A stretch of DNA of 64,000 nucleotides from Amphimedon queenslandica (lineage: Eukaryota > Porifera > Demospongiae > Haplosclerida > Niphatidae). Both the position numbers and the translations under genes were made by a program. The stretch's first letter is position 1. Each line of letters starts with the position of its first letter. Shown piece by piece: positions 22,601-34,782 of the stretch. The DNA lies in contig NW_003546289.1 of NCBI RefSeq assembly GCF_000090795.2, forward strand, positions 173,481 through 237,480, written 5' to 3'. The notes under the pieces are model-generated. The model made no database searches. It was not told the origin of the DNA and was given only the letters and a program-made list of their open reading frames with translations.

Positions 22601-25380
22601 AGCTTCACTATTAGCACTGTTGGCTACCTTTCCTTTCTTTAGGGTTTCGCTTAGTTGCGTATAGAAGCCCTTCTTTGATACTTTTGACTTAAAAGACGGA
22701 AAAGTATTAGAAGATTTCTTAAGTTGAATTTTTGAAGGAGCCATCGGTTGATCACAAGATGACAAACTGTGTGACCTCAATAGACTATGAGGTGTAAGTA
22801 ATTCAGAATCTGAGCTTTCAGATAAAGATTCAGACACCTGTGACTGCAGTATACATGTGGCTGGTTGAGTTTGATTCTGACAAAATTCTTTATAATAGTG
22901 TGGCAATGGAACACTCAACTCATCGTGTATCTGACTGAATAAACAACGCAAAAACTCCTGAGCATCTTGCTGCTGCCAACCTCTAAACATTTTCTGCTTC
23001 ATAGAGGAGCTAACAGGTCTTGGACTTAAACTTCCAGGATTCCTATGCATGTTATAGACACAATTAAAAATTGATTACCTCACCTTTCCGATTTCCACAT
23101 TTTTGTCAAAATAAGAGAAAGAGCAGCAGCAAGACTATCACTAGATTGAGCAGGTAAACATTCAGTCATGTACTGTCTAAAAGGAGGACTAAAAAAGACA
23201 GTAGATGTAAATTATATACATGCATGTAGTGGTGATATCAAAAACAAGGCAGCATCCATATTCCTACATGTACATGACTTGCCTTTCCATACATGCACAT
23301 TACATGCATGTACATGTACATACACATGTACGTATATATCATGTAATGTGCATGTAAGAACACTGCATGAACATGCATTATGTTCATGCAGGTCTAAAGT
23401 ATGTAATTAAATTAGTTTCCTCACACGCTATTTTATGGAGAAAGGGTCTGGAAACTTTGCAATCTAAAATATGCACATGCAAACACAAGCAAATAATGGT
23501 GGGCAAACTACATGTACATGTACATGTACAATTTTAAGGCATATTTTACCCTCTAAAAGGTCCACAAAATTTAATGCAAGATTTAATGTATATTACACAT
23601 GTTCATTTCACATCATATCATACTTTTAATTGATTTTCTTATTTAAAAATAAAACTTTATCACACCAACTACAATAAATATGACAGGACAGATGAGGCTA
23701 AATCAGGAAAGGTAAAATTAGAAACTTTGAGCTACACTGATAATAATTCATGTACGTATGTATTACACGTTGTATGACCATTACTGATTACACTTTGGTG
23801 CACAGAATAAAAATCCTAATCTCATATTTATCCTATCTTTATTCTATTCCCTAAATACTGTAGCCACAAATTTTTCTAATTCTGGTTCATGATTTAATAT
23901 TATTGACATTGATTGTATTTTTTTCAACTAGCAATTTCAGTGGCACACTTTTCATACATAATGCTTCTCTAATGGTACTACAGTGGAACCTCTGATAACG
24001 GAACTTTTCTTCAACAAAAACCTCCTTATAATGAAAAAAATTAAATGTACCAACTCATTTCCCAAGTTTTTTTAATGAAAACGGGCCTCCCTTTAACGAA
24101 AACTCCTCTGTTACGAAATAACGAAAGCTTTTTTCTAACCAAGATGCCATTTTACTGGAAAGTGGGCGTGGCCACGCATGCGCACTAGTTCCGTGACGTC
24201 ATATAATATCATAATCAATTAAAAAGAGACCCACCCACTGTTAAAATGGCACCTTTTTTCTCCTCACATTATGCTCTGTCACTCTTATTTTGCCATCTTA
24301 CTATCTAGGAGGACAGATAATTACCTTTAATAGCCTTTCCCTCATTTTGAAACATATTCTGCAAACTTATTTTCTTATTCTCTTTTCTTGTTCCGCAATT
24401 TGTTACCCAGCTTACTCTGCTGTCTATTGCCCCTCATTTTTTATAAGAAGGTAAAGTCTCACATTGGGGATGCCTCATTTATAAAACTTCCCTTTAAGGA
24501 AAACCTCTGTGTAATGAAAAGATTCTTGTATTTGGTAATGTGGTGTAGTGTTTACATAGAATGTATACATTACATGTACATGTAGTTTAAAGAATCAGTC
24601 ATATGATTTTGTGTCTAATACATGTACATCTACTGTACATTTGGAAATTTTCATGCTATAAAATTAAGGTGTTTTATTTTCGTTGGCTGATTTATACACA
24701 TAATTTTTGTAACAAAAAGTATAGAATGTATCACAAGTCCCATAATTCAAACACCAGACTAGTAATCTTATTATTTGTTGTGGAAAAAATTTCCTACATC
24801 AAAATTTCATGGGCAACTAAAACATTTTAAAAACAAACATCTCCCAATTAATCAACATTACATGTACATGTAGTTCAAGAAATCGAATCGGGAGTTAAAT
24901 TTATCTATCATGAAGCTAAAATTTAATGGCAATGTCTCAGAACCTTTTTGCTGCAATGCAATGGAGACTAAAGGCAATCATTTTTTCATTCATAAAAATA
25001 TGAATATAAAGACTGAATTACCAGTTCGATAGTGACTGAATTGATGAATTCATATAACAAGAATTCCCAATATTGACAAGTCCAATCAAGCCTATAAAGC
25101 ATGGTGCAATATTTTAAATTATACAAAAGATCTTACCATCAAACTCTCTTTTACGCTGAACACCACTTTTTCTCTACAAATGTAGCAGTAAAGTGTACAG
25201 TGTAATTACAGCAGGACCATAAAATGGACAAGTGTACAATGTAGTTCACTAAACATTAACGCAGCATAATAATCTTTTAAGTCTAACCTTTCCTACGACA
25301 GGAATTGAAGAAGCACCAGTCTCAACATCACCTGCCACAGGCTTCAATTCTCGAGCTTCACTTTGAGCCATTCTTTCCAT
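19636..25380 (-). CDS. USP20/USP33-type ubiquitin-specific protease
   Basis: A cysteine deubiquitinase (peptidase C19). The start at 25380 gives MERMAQSEARELK. A small exon near 25021-25080 carries the catalytic Cys (codon 25057-25059) in VNIGNSCYMNSSIQSLSN; its splice phases join exactly to REFDG upstream and to CPPFRQYMTECLPAQ near 23160. Then come FRGWQQQDAQEFLRCLFSQ (near 22960), a Ser-rich insert of about 120 residues as in USP33, the finger region (VECSKCSK, FCEHCKR), ILCIHIKRFRYDG, and the His box GGHYISYARNFDDWYEYNDS near 21430-21490. The C-terminus has two DUSP domains (ISRHWLLLR..GPLIPFDF..CEHGG near 20860-21150; the second, ending YGGGPLVTTSKEH, at 19636). Vertebrate USP20/33 begin with a UBP zinc finger. 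Here only about 45 residues precede the Cys box, so that finger is absent. Confidence 0.93.
23978..24530. mobile_element. Pogo-like element remnant in USP intron
   Basis: The left end TACAGTGGAACCTCTGATAACGG matches the terminus of the elements at 27579 and 50658 and resembles pogo/Tigger-type termini. The interior repeats short motifs such as CCT..TTAACGAAAA several times. A clean right end was not found; the match fades near 24510-24530. It also holds a CRE-like TGACGTCA (24194-24201) and an NRF1-like ACGCATGCGCA (from 24174). It lies in the 1.8-kb intron between the USP catalytic-Cys exon and the next exon. Confidence 0.5.
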
Positions 25381-25590
25381 GGCGCAAAAACTAGTCAGAT
25401 CAGGACAAAGCTCGGGACAAAGGCAGGAGACATCAACATAATTAAATATTACACAAAGACAGAGTATTTAGCTAATCGATTTATTACGGTACAGAATGAG
25501 CTGAAGCCCTGAATCTGAATCTGGTATCCCACGTGTGACAATTTACAAACTCTCAAACAGTGATTTTTTAACTTTTGGATCCATCAAGCT
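25381..25590. promoter_or_regulatory. Bidirectional promoter USP / E2-like gene
   Basis: 210 bp between divergent start codons (25380 minus, 25591 plus). It contains CCCACGTGTGACA near 25528, an E-box CACGTG. No TATA box is obvious. Promoter function is inferred from spacing. Confidence 0.6.
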
Positions 25591-28500
25591 ATGTCTTGGA
25601 ATTCAGGTCGAAGTAGAGGTCGTGGAGGTGCTAGAGAAAGCAAAAGAAGACCAGTTGTTTTTGGGCGAAACAAGGATGGTAAAGGCTACTGTATCAATGA
25701 GAAAAATCTAGACACACGCTCTGTTTCTGATCATTCTTCTCTTACTGATGTGTCCATAACTAACTTGACTGCTGCTGGCATTCAGCTGGACTCATCTCTA
25801 TTGAAAGTAATTTGGTTTATTGTTGTGGAGTTATTAAGTGTCTTCATTTCAGCGTCTCTATCGAGAATACATTCAGGTTCGAAAATAGTAAGTGAACAAC
25901 CTGCTTTACATGTACCTTGTAGCAGCTAAATTTTGAAGGGCTAAATTTTGGTGATTGGTGGATTTTAATTGGGCGAATTGGTGGCCACGTGCCATTGAGC
26001 ATGTGTATAATGGCTCAAAATTGTGGATTTTTATTACCTTAAAGCTGCAAAATTTAAATGACTTCTAATGTGAATTGTATTTCATTGTAGATAGACTATG
26101 ACCAGAACATGAAAATTACCTTATAGCGAATATTTTTATGGCCCAACAATTTTACAAATTCATCCAAAATTGTATTTTGTGGTTTTAAATCTCTTAATAA
26201 TATGCCTTTCGGTTCTCTTGAACTGTATTAAATGAATTTTTGTGGATTTTATTTTTGTGATTTTTGAATGAATTGCTAAATTTTCAAAAATTTTGAGCCA
26301 TGAAAGATTCTAGTTCACACAAGTGTTAATTTTTTGAGCACATTTCATTGAAAATATGAAATTTTAAACGCTTGATAATTTAAATGTACCTTAAAGCCAC
26401 TTATTTTGAAGTAGAAAAAATTTTCTAATTTGTTAATGGTATTGATTTAACGTGTACTAATTTTTTTTTGCAATTTTGCTCATTTTTTCAATTAATAACT
26501 GTTAATAAACATAAATTATTAATAAATGCAAGTACTAATTTTTGCGATTTTAAAACCACTCGCAAAAATGCAAAAATTAGTACTCACAAACAATAGTGGC
26601 CTTAAAGTATACAGTACACTATTAAATTACAAACTACCATAGTGTGCCTTTTTTGAAGGCCATAAATTTAGTGGATATATAATTTGCTGTATTAAATTTT
26701 GCAATTTTTATTCCCAAATCGAATTTTCCACACTCATACAATTAATTTGAGGTACATGTACTGTATATACATGTACATGTATGGTTTAATGAAAAAATTG
26801 TCACCTTAAGAAAACGTTTCTAGCTTGTCAGTTTTCCCATGTGGGGCCAGTTTTTACATATGGGTATGTCATGTTAGCACCACCAAGCCTTGTCTCAGGA
26901 TGAATACTACTGTATAGCACTTTATTTTGGCAATTTTGCTAATTGGCAGTTTTTAATTTGGTGATTTTTTTTGTTACTGAGCATGCGCATTAATGATTGG
27001 GGGTTGTAATATTGGCGATTCTGCTTGCAAACCGCCAATCGCCAAAAAAAACTCTGCCAAATTAAAGCGCTATTTGGTATTTCTTTACCCTTAAAAACTG
27101 ACAGAGCCTTTCTAGTCACCTGGCAAGTATCAACAACAAACAATAACCTCATGCATCATATATTTTGCTGGGATTAAATTTTGTGATTTTGGTGTTTTGG
27201 AAAATTTTGTGACATTAAAATCCACAAAATATGTGCTGATTGTATAGTAGGTGTGGTAATTACATTAAAATCACGAAATTTTTATTCGTGAATGCAAAAA
27301 TGCATCCAAATTGTGAATTTTTTACCTGCGAAGTATATGGTGCATATAGTAATTTGTGAATGACTGCATGATTAACTTCATATCTGACTGAGTTGATCAG
27401 TAGTTGTGTAGTGTTTTGTTGATACATGGGACTAAAGTTGCTACAGCAATTGGATCATCTCTTTTATGATATATTCTTTTTTTAATATCTCACCAAGTGG
27501 TACAATGTATACCTATGAATATTCTAAATTTGGTAAGCTTGGTAAATTAAAAATGACTATTGTTGGGTGATATACCGTATGTGGAACCTCTGTATAACGG
27601 TCACCATTGAGATCTGGTCCTTTGGCTGTTATATAGGGGTGGTCTTTATTGAAGGGTTTCAGTTTAAAGTGTATAACTTAGAGATATTTAACTGTGTTGC
27701 CTTCTTTCGTATCTTGATTCATTCCTCAGGTTAGTAACAAGTACCATGATCCTGCAGGTAGTGTATGTAAGAGGTAGCAGGGAAAATAAGTGATTTACAG
27801 CAATAAGAAAGGGCATGCTCAAGTTTCCACCCATTTTATTTAGATGGGTGGGGCTACACGTGACGTTTTATGATGAAAGCATCCAGTCTAGGTGATGGGT
27901 GTGGCCACATGGCTGTTAAAGAGAAGTTTTTCTCAATGCTTTATGTATTAGTTAAAGCACAGTTCCCCATGCTGTACGGGGAAATACAGCACGAGATGTG
28001 TGGTCGAGGAAGCCATATAGCATGAGGCAAAGCTGAGTGCTGTATGGCTTTTGAGACCACACCTCGAGTGCTGTATTTCCAGTATAGCACAGGGGGAACT
28101 GTGCTTTTACTAGCTTATGGTCATAGTGCGTGGGTATATCAAATGCACCAGCCCAAGCCCAAGTTAAGAATAGCCTAAAGAGAACCAAAAGACTGAAAAG
28201 AGACTGCAGTAACTGTCACGGAGTCTTCTACCTCTTGTGGCTCTTAGTGGGGGGTGGTCACAGTTTATACAACAGAAAACCACAAACTGTGCTGTATGAA
28301 CTGGAAGTGTGCTGTATGAGATATACAGCACGGGTGGTGCCTTTGATGCACCCACGCACTATACTATAAGCTGTGTTGGGGACATTGAGTGCTCATTATA
28401 TGCAATAAAGAGGTGGTCACTCTTCAGGGGTTGCCTTAATAGGCAAGTAAGTGTAGTTTGCATCCGGAGCTAGACATTTGTCTGTTACATGATAGACGGC

Positions 28501-31500
28501 TGTTACTTAGGGGTGGTCGTTAAACGAGGTTCTACTGTATACCGTACAAGATGATTTATTTGTGAGGAATTGATATTGGCGATTGGTTGTTTTATGATGA
28601 AATTGCCAATATAAAATCCACCATTTTGTTTCAATCTGAGCATGCTCAATGGCACGTGGCAGGAAATTGCCAATATAAAATCCACCAATTTCTTTCCACA
28701 GGCAAATTCATTAAATATTACTCCCACCAATAAATCATCTTGTACGGTACTATATGCTACATGAAATATTTTTCATGACCAAGCAATTCCAGCTGTCAGT
28801 AACCTCTAGTGCTTGTTTATACTTTTGTCTTTTACTATTGAAATATAAAATATTTTATTCTTCTTAAATCAGTTCCATAACATAGTATTGATTCTACTTT
28901 TCTTTTTTATCCTAGTAAGTTGCACAATGTGTCTGTGGAGCCATTGATGAATAATTTCACTGAATGGCATGGTAACATAATTGGTCCAAAAGATACACTG
29001 TATAGTGGAGGAATTTTTCATTTCATAATTTATTTTAACGAGGATCATCCAAAGTAGGTTTTACAAGTTAATCTACATGTACAGTACATGTACGTGTATC
29101 TGTAATGTTGTTAAATTTTGTCAAAATAATTGTTTTACCATCAAGTGATTACATTTACCTTCACATGTATACATATTTTTTCAATTGTTGTGTTTTTATT
29201 AGATATCCACCAACAATAAAGATGGCTACACGTATTGAGCATCCTTGCATTATAAATGGCATCATTGAATTGGACATGTTAACTCCTCTGGTCAAGCAGA
29301 AGAATATGTCACTGCCATCAAATAGTGTTGATAAGTCTAGATACTGGTTTCCAGGCTATTCTACATTGTCTATTTTGTTACAATTGGAAGGTACATGTAC
29401 ATGTAATATGCATAGTTTACATGTATGTATGATTATTGATACCTCACACAGCTTTATTTTATGAGGGAACTGTGGAAGTTGCATTAAGAAACCTATCAGA
29501 TTTAACGGAATACGAGTCATCAAAGTCAAAGTGGGAGTCAGGTGTTCGGTTCTCAGTTGAACAAGTAATTGTAATTCCTCTTTTGTTATGCATCTCCTTC
29601 TAATGGTATAGAGTTTTCACATGAGTTGTAACTCTTGTAAGCATAGACCAAGAAAAATGTGGCCAGTTGTTGATGTAAGGGATTTTAGCTATTATTTTGA
29701 TGTTGATGTACATGTAAATTTATTCTTTATGCAGCAATCTGTTGATTCTGAAAATAAAGTTGACCCACATACATGTATATCACACTATCTGGAGGGTGTT
29801 TATTGTTATTATTCTCTGAAGAAGTATGATGAAGCAGCTTTGGGTATTGGAATAAATATTACCAAGGATGCTAGGTAAAAAAAGAACTTTTCATGAATCT
29901 TAAATAGTGGTCACAGTATGATTATTGGCTGCTGTAATCATTGTTACTGCCAGAGAAATAACTTTTTTTGACCTGGGATAATTGCTCGTACCATATTCAA
30001 AAATTAAATTTACCCATGCGTGATGACGATCGTGTCAAGATTCATTTCCTGTTGTATAAGTAAAGAAAATTTAGCTGATGTGCCATAGAGAAAAGTTAGG
30101 CTTTTAAATTTTCAAGCATCATGAGAGTACTGTATACATGTACATGTACATGTATGTACAGTACATGTACTCTTTGTAGTGTTTGTGAATGACTTACCCA
30201 TTTTGAAATGCCAAGGTTTTTTTGTGGTTAAGCCAACTTTGTGCAACCTTCTAGCATGTTCTGTTGACTGGTACAAAACTACAAATGTACGTGCTTGATA
30301 ATACACATACTGTATTTCCTTAAATAAAAGCCTGGGTGTCTATTTCCTAAAATGGTATCTGTACGTCAAAAAAATTTTTTTAAATAAAAATTTTTTGGGC
30401 CCAGAGCAGGATTTGAACCAGTGACCTCGTGCAAGTGACTTTAGTAACTTTAGCAGTATCTACATGGCATCTCAGTTACTTTAGGGCTAGATTTGTTTAT
30501 TTATACATGTACTTCAATTCTTTTGCTGCCCTGGCATTTATTCACATCCAGCTTCAATTTAAGGATATACAGTGCATGTATTTATTTATACTGTACTGGT
30601 CTTAATTTTTAAGGTGTATTAAATTTTGTTATTTTTGTGCTCACCTTAAATCTGCCCATCTCTAATACCATTCTATTGTATGCAGACTATGGCCAGAACA
30701 CGAAACTTAGCTCACACGAATATTAACATTTGAGCACATTTCATTGAATTTTAAACACTTGAAATTTGAACGTATACGGTATGCATGGTTACATGTACAT
30801 GTTGGTGTTGGGTATTTCTCATTGGGCTTGAATTACTCTTTTTTGTGTTAGTCTTTGACAATAAATGAACTTGTGCTTTGCCTGTACCTAAACAAGCAAT
30901 TTGTATATTCATGAATGAGCATGTAGCCATGTACACATACTTTAAATGTACACATGTTGCAATTTATTTTTATTTTGTTCTTACTTGTTAGGAGCGGTGC
31001 AGTACAGAAAGTCAAATGTATACCAATTCTTGTGTCACTTTCTTCTTTCAAGAGTTCCAAAGGCAGGGAAGTATGGAGAGAAACTTTCATGCATTGGATG
31101 CCAATTTGTGAGCATAATATTAAATAATTATTTTTATGTTGTTGTGATCAATGCCTTAATTGTACCCTTGGATATACATGTACATGTACATGTATGTCTT
31201 GCTGATGTCAATATTGTCATTTAATGCAGCTGCTAATACATGTACAATGTATTTCTTTATTTTAATTTTTTGTGATGTACTGTATTTGGAAATTTTCATT
31301 TCATTGAATTTCATGTTTAAAATTTTAAATGTTATAATCTTTAATGCTTTCCAATTAATCAGGCATGATTTCAAGTAATTTAATTTTGTAGTTGTACTGC
31401 ACAATAAAAATGATTGAATACACTAACAAATTTCCTAGTAATGGGATACACAGATTTTGGTAAAAAGGCCCAATGTGATTTTATGCATTTTTAAATGCTA

Positions 31501-34500
31501 GACAACTGATTTTCCTGCTTTAAATTAATAAAATTTATTGACATTGCCTGTTACTTTCTTGATACAAAGCTTTTTTGACATTGTGACACTAGATTTGGAT
31601 AAATACTCACCAGAGAGGTCTTTGCATTTAGCCAAACGATCAATTAGCTCCATTTATACTGGGGGTCCTAACGAGTTTCAACCTTCAATGGCTTTAGATT
31701 TTTTTCCTCGATTCTTAACATCTACTTGTGTCAGGTATAATAATAATTGCAGGTAGTTTTATTTTGTTTTAATAATATATGTAGCTTTTTCCAAGCTAAT
31801 GATGGTTCAGAGTCTCTTCTTCAACTGAAAGCTTATTGCTACATGCATAGATTATTTTTACAATTTCTTATGGATTATCCTGAGTTAAAGGAAAAGGCAA
31901 AGAACGTTCTTACTCAATTCATTGGAGATCCTAGTGCTCGTCATATTGATGTAAGTAGTAAATTGAACATCTTGGACTTGTGTGCTTTTTTGTGTAGTGT
32001 ATAAGCTCTAATAGTACCAGTTGCTAATACATGTGTATGTACATTGTAAGTCATTGGATGGATGCATACGACCTTCCCATTATCTGGGCATGTTGTAAAT
32101 TAGTCATGAAAATAAAGCCATAAATTATTAGCATCACTATTTTGAAATGTTTTGAAGTTAATTGTTATTAGGTAATTCCTAATTCTGGTATATTGCTGAT
32201 TTATATCACGTTTACTGGCTTGACATGGAATGATTTAATGCAGTCTTTTGTCTATGAAAGTTTGGATCGCAATGTCAGAAATATTTTGAAACATTTTCCA
32301 GAATTAAGTACAATTGAGAAGAATGCTAGGTTTGTTATTGCTCATAAATGTAATTGTTACTTTTTCTGCAGCATTGATGGTGATCGTATTTCAAGAAGTT
32401 TTTCTGGATATAATATTACTGGATTACGATTTGTCATGATGCAATTGACATTTAATAGGTATTGTCATATATACACGTATGTATTATGCTGTATAATTAA
32501 ATGTTAATCATTGTAATAGAATTTTTCTTGCACCAGAAGGATCGTCACTTGATACAGTCATTGATTTGTATGATAAATATTATTCTCTTCTTCCTAGCGT
32601 AAATTTTCAATAATTGTGTATTGTTTTGCTAGTTCTATTTTAGACCTATGAAGATCAGCTCTTGGAACAAATTGAACCTATAAAAGCAGTGAAGAGCTTT
32701 AGGTTTGTGATGAAAAATTCAATTGCTTTAAGGTCACTTCATGTCCATGATTCATGGTTTCCCATTACTGAAGGGGGGCCTGATGAGAGTATTTGGGTTT
32801 GTCATTGACACCGGTATAACCTGAGTAATTCATACAAGAACCCACAATGAAAAATTGTGATTGGGTGGCTGGGAAGTGGGAAATTGTAAAGGTTATGGAA
32901 GTCAGGGTGGCCTACATGTATTTGTCCTGATCTTAGCTGTAAAATGGATATTTTTAATGAAGTTGTAGAATCAAGAAGCAATGTATAGTGTTTGAGTTGG
33001 TTGTCAGAGAAAGGTTTGCTAGGTGAAAGTGTTTGAATTACTAACCTTATATATGTGTTTCTCTTTATCCTCATAGGCTTCTGTGATATTAATTACCCTG
33101 CATGTTATTTGTCCACTAGAAAGTTTTTGTTAGTTTAAGTATAGTTAAAAGTTAATTGTACTGACTGACTTGCATATGAAAGACATAATTAAGCCAACTT
33201 TGTTACCACTATTACTACGATAGGATTTAGGTTCACATGCTAGTTACTTCATAACTTAGTGAATTAGTTGGTATGCAAGCAGACTCACAAAAATCTATGG
33301 TTGTTATTTATCCTTTTTAGTGAATACTTCAAACAGATTGGTTTTCCTCACCAAACTGAGAAACAGTTATTGATACTTTTAAAAGAGTCAATTGCTAACT
33401 CACTTGAGAAGCACTATCATGGAGGCAAAGCAATAGATGTACTATCTCCTGAAGGTTACATCTATTTAAAAAAAATGTAATGTTTTACTATCATCCTTTT
33501 TTCTTCAGAATTTGAAAAACAACGCTTAGGTTGCATCAGGCCATTGGATGAATTGTTGTCGGCAGCTGATATGACTGATGATGATTGGCATGCTCTTGTA
33601 GACACAAGATTTGGTGTATCAGTGAGTGTTTATAGAGTTATTTGTTTGATTTTATTGGACACAATAGGAAGTACCTGATACTTATTTGGGAGTTGATAAT
33701 CCATGGAAACATATCTACTTACAGGTAATCGTCTATGGATCATAATTATAATGTAAGTGGTAAATAATAATTATTTGTAGCATAATCTACAAGAGTTGGT
33801 TGGTAAACTTAATGAAAATCCTGACTTCAAGGTATAGTAGGGGAGCTGTTTGGCTTCATTATGTCTGTGTTTGATGTACATACTGTAGTTATTGTATGAG
33901 ACATTAGTTCTCTCAAATGAAATGTTGCGTCATTTTGAACTCGTGACTTTTAGCCCTCATAACATCAAGTCTCACTATTTTTTTCTATCTCGTATTGTTG
34001 AATTACTACCTAACCTCAGTCATCTGACCATATCAAAGGTGATACATAGTACTATCATTCAATATAATTGCTTAATTGTAATTGTCAGGGAGAAGTTGCC
34101 CTTGGTGCAAAAGGATTTAAAGAATTGGTCAAGGGAATGACAAAGAGTGCAGGTTCTCTTAAGGTACAAAAAGTAGCTTTTGTGTGTATGTACATTACAT
34201 GCATTGTATGTATTTTATTTAAGGTTTTGACCATGAAATATCTTGGCATTGAGGAAAGTCATGTATCAAAACTTGCCGAGAGTCGCCTTACTAGTGATGG
34301 ACTTGAGTATGTACAATCACTAAGAAATTTTTAACGTTAGCAATTAAAGGACTCTTATTTTAGAAGGTAACAACTTGAGAAGTGAAGGGGCTGTCAAGCT
34401 ATCTGAACTCATGATACAGCATAGGTTTGTGATTTGTTTTTGGATTTTTGTACATGTATTGTGTAAATGCAGATTGCAGACTCTTGTATTTTATTATGCA

Positions 34501-34742
34501 CTCATGTATACCACATGTACATATATCATATTCTTTAATTTCTTCATTTTTTGAAAAGATCATTACCTAACTTGGCTGAGTTGAATTTGCGCTGCTGTCA
34601 GATTACTGATGATGGTATGAAAGCTTTAGCTGAATCATTCCTTGTGAAAAGAAATCTGAAGAAGCTAGACTTGAGGTTTTTAATTATTGCATTATTGTTG
34701 TTATTAATGCATAGCTGGAAGCATTCATAGGGCCCTACATGC

Positions 34743-34782
<40 letters not shown>

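Larger units (their letters stand above)
25930..28915. other. 3-kb intron of the E2-like gene, filled with repeats
   Basis: Lies between exon 2 (ends 25887) and exon 3 (starts 28916). It is almost entirely AT-rich inverted-repeat material: a degenerate element at about 26025-26400 that shares GAGCACATTTCATTGAA and ACTATG-CCAGAACA blocks with 30600-30782, a MITE at 26908-27079, a pogo-like element at 27579-28539 and another MITE at 28540-28749. No coding exon is visible. Confidence 0.7.

Noticed and set aside
23225-23290. Minus-strand GKSCTCRNMDAALF-like reading as the USP catalytic-Cys exon
   Set aside because: Resembles GNTCYMNAALQ by chance but has two extra residues and sits on the (TACATG)n repeat. 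The exon at 25021-25080 fits the family and both splice phases exactly.
30399-30487. Functional tRNA gene
   Set aside because: T stem has two mismatches and the acceptor stem two; length and anticodon arm do not fold convincingly. Kept only as a tRNA-like repeat.
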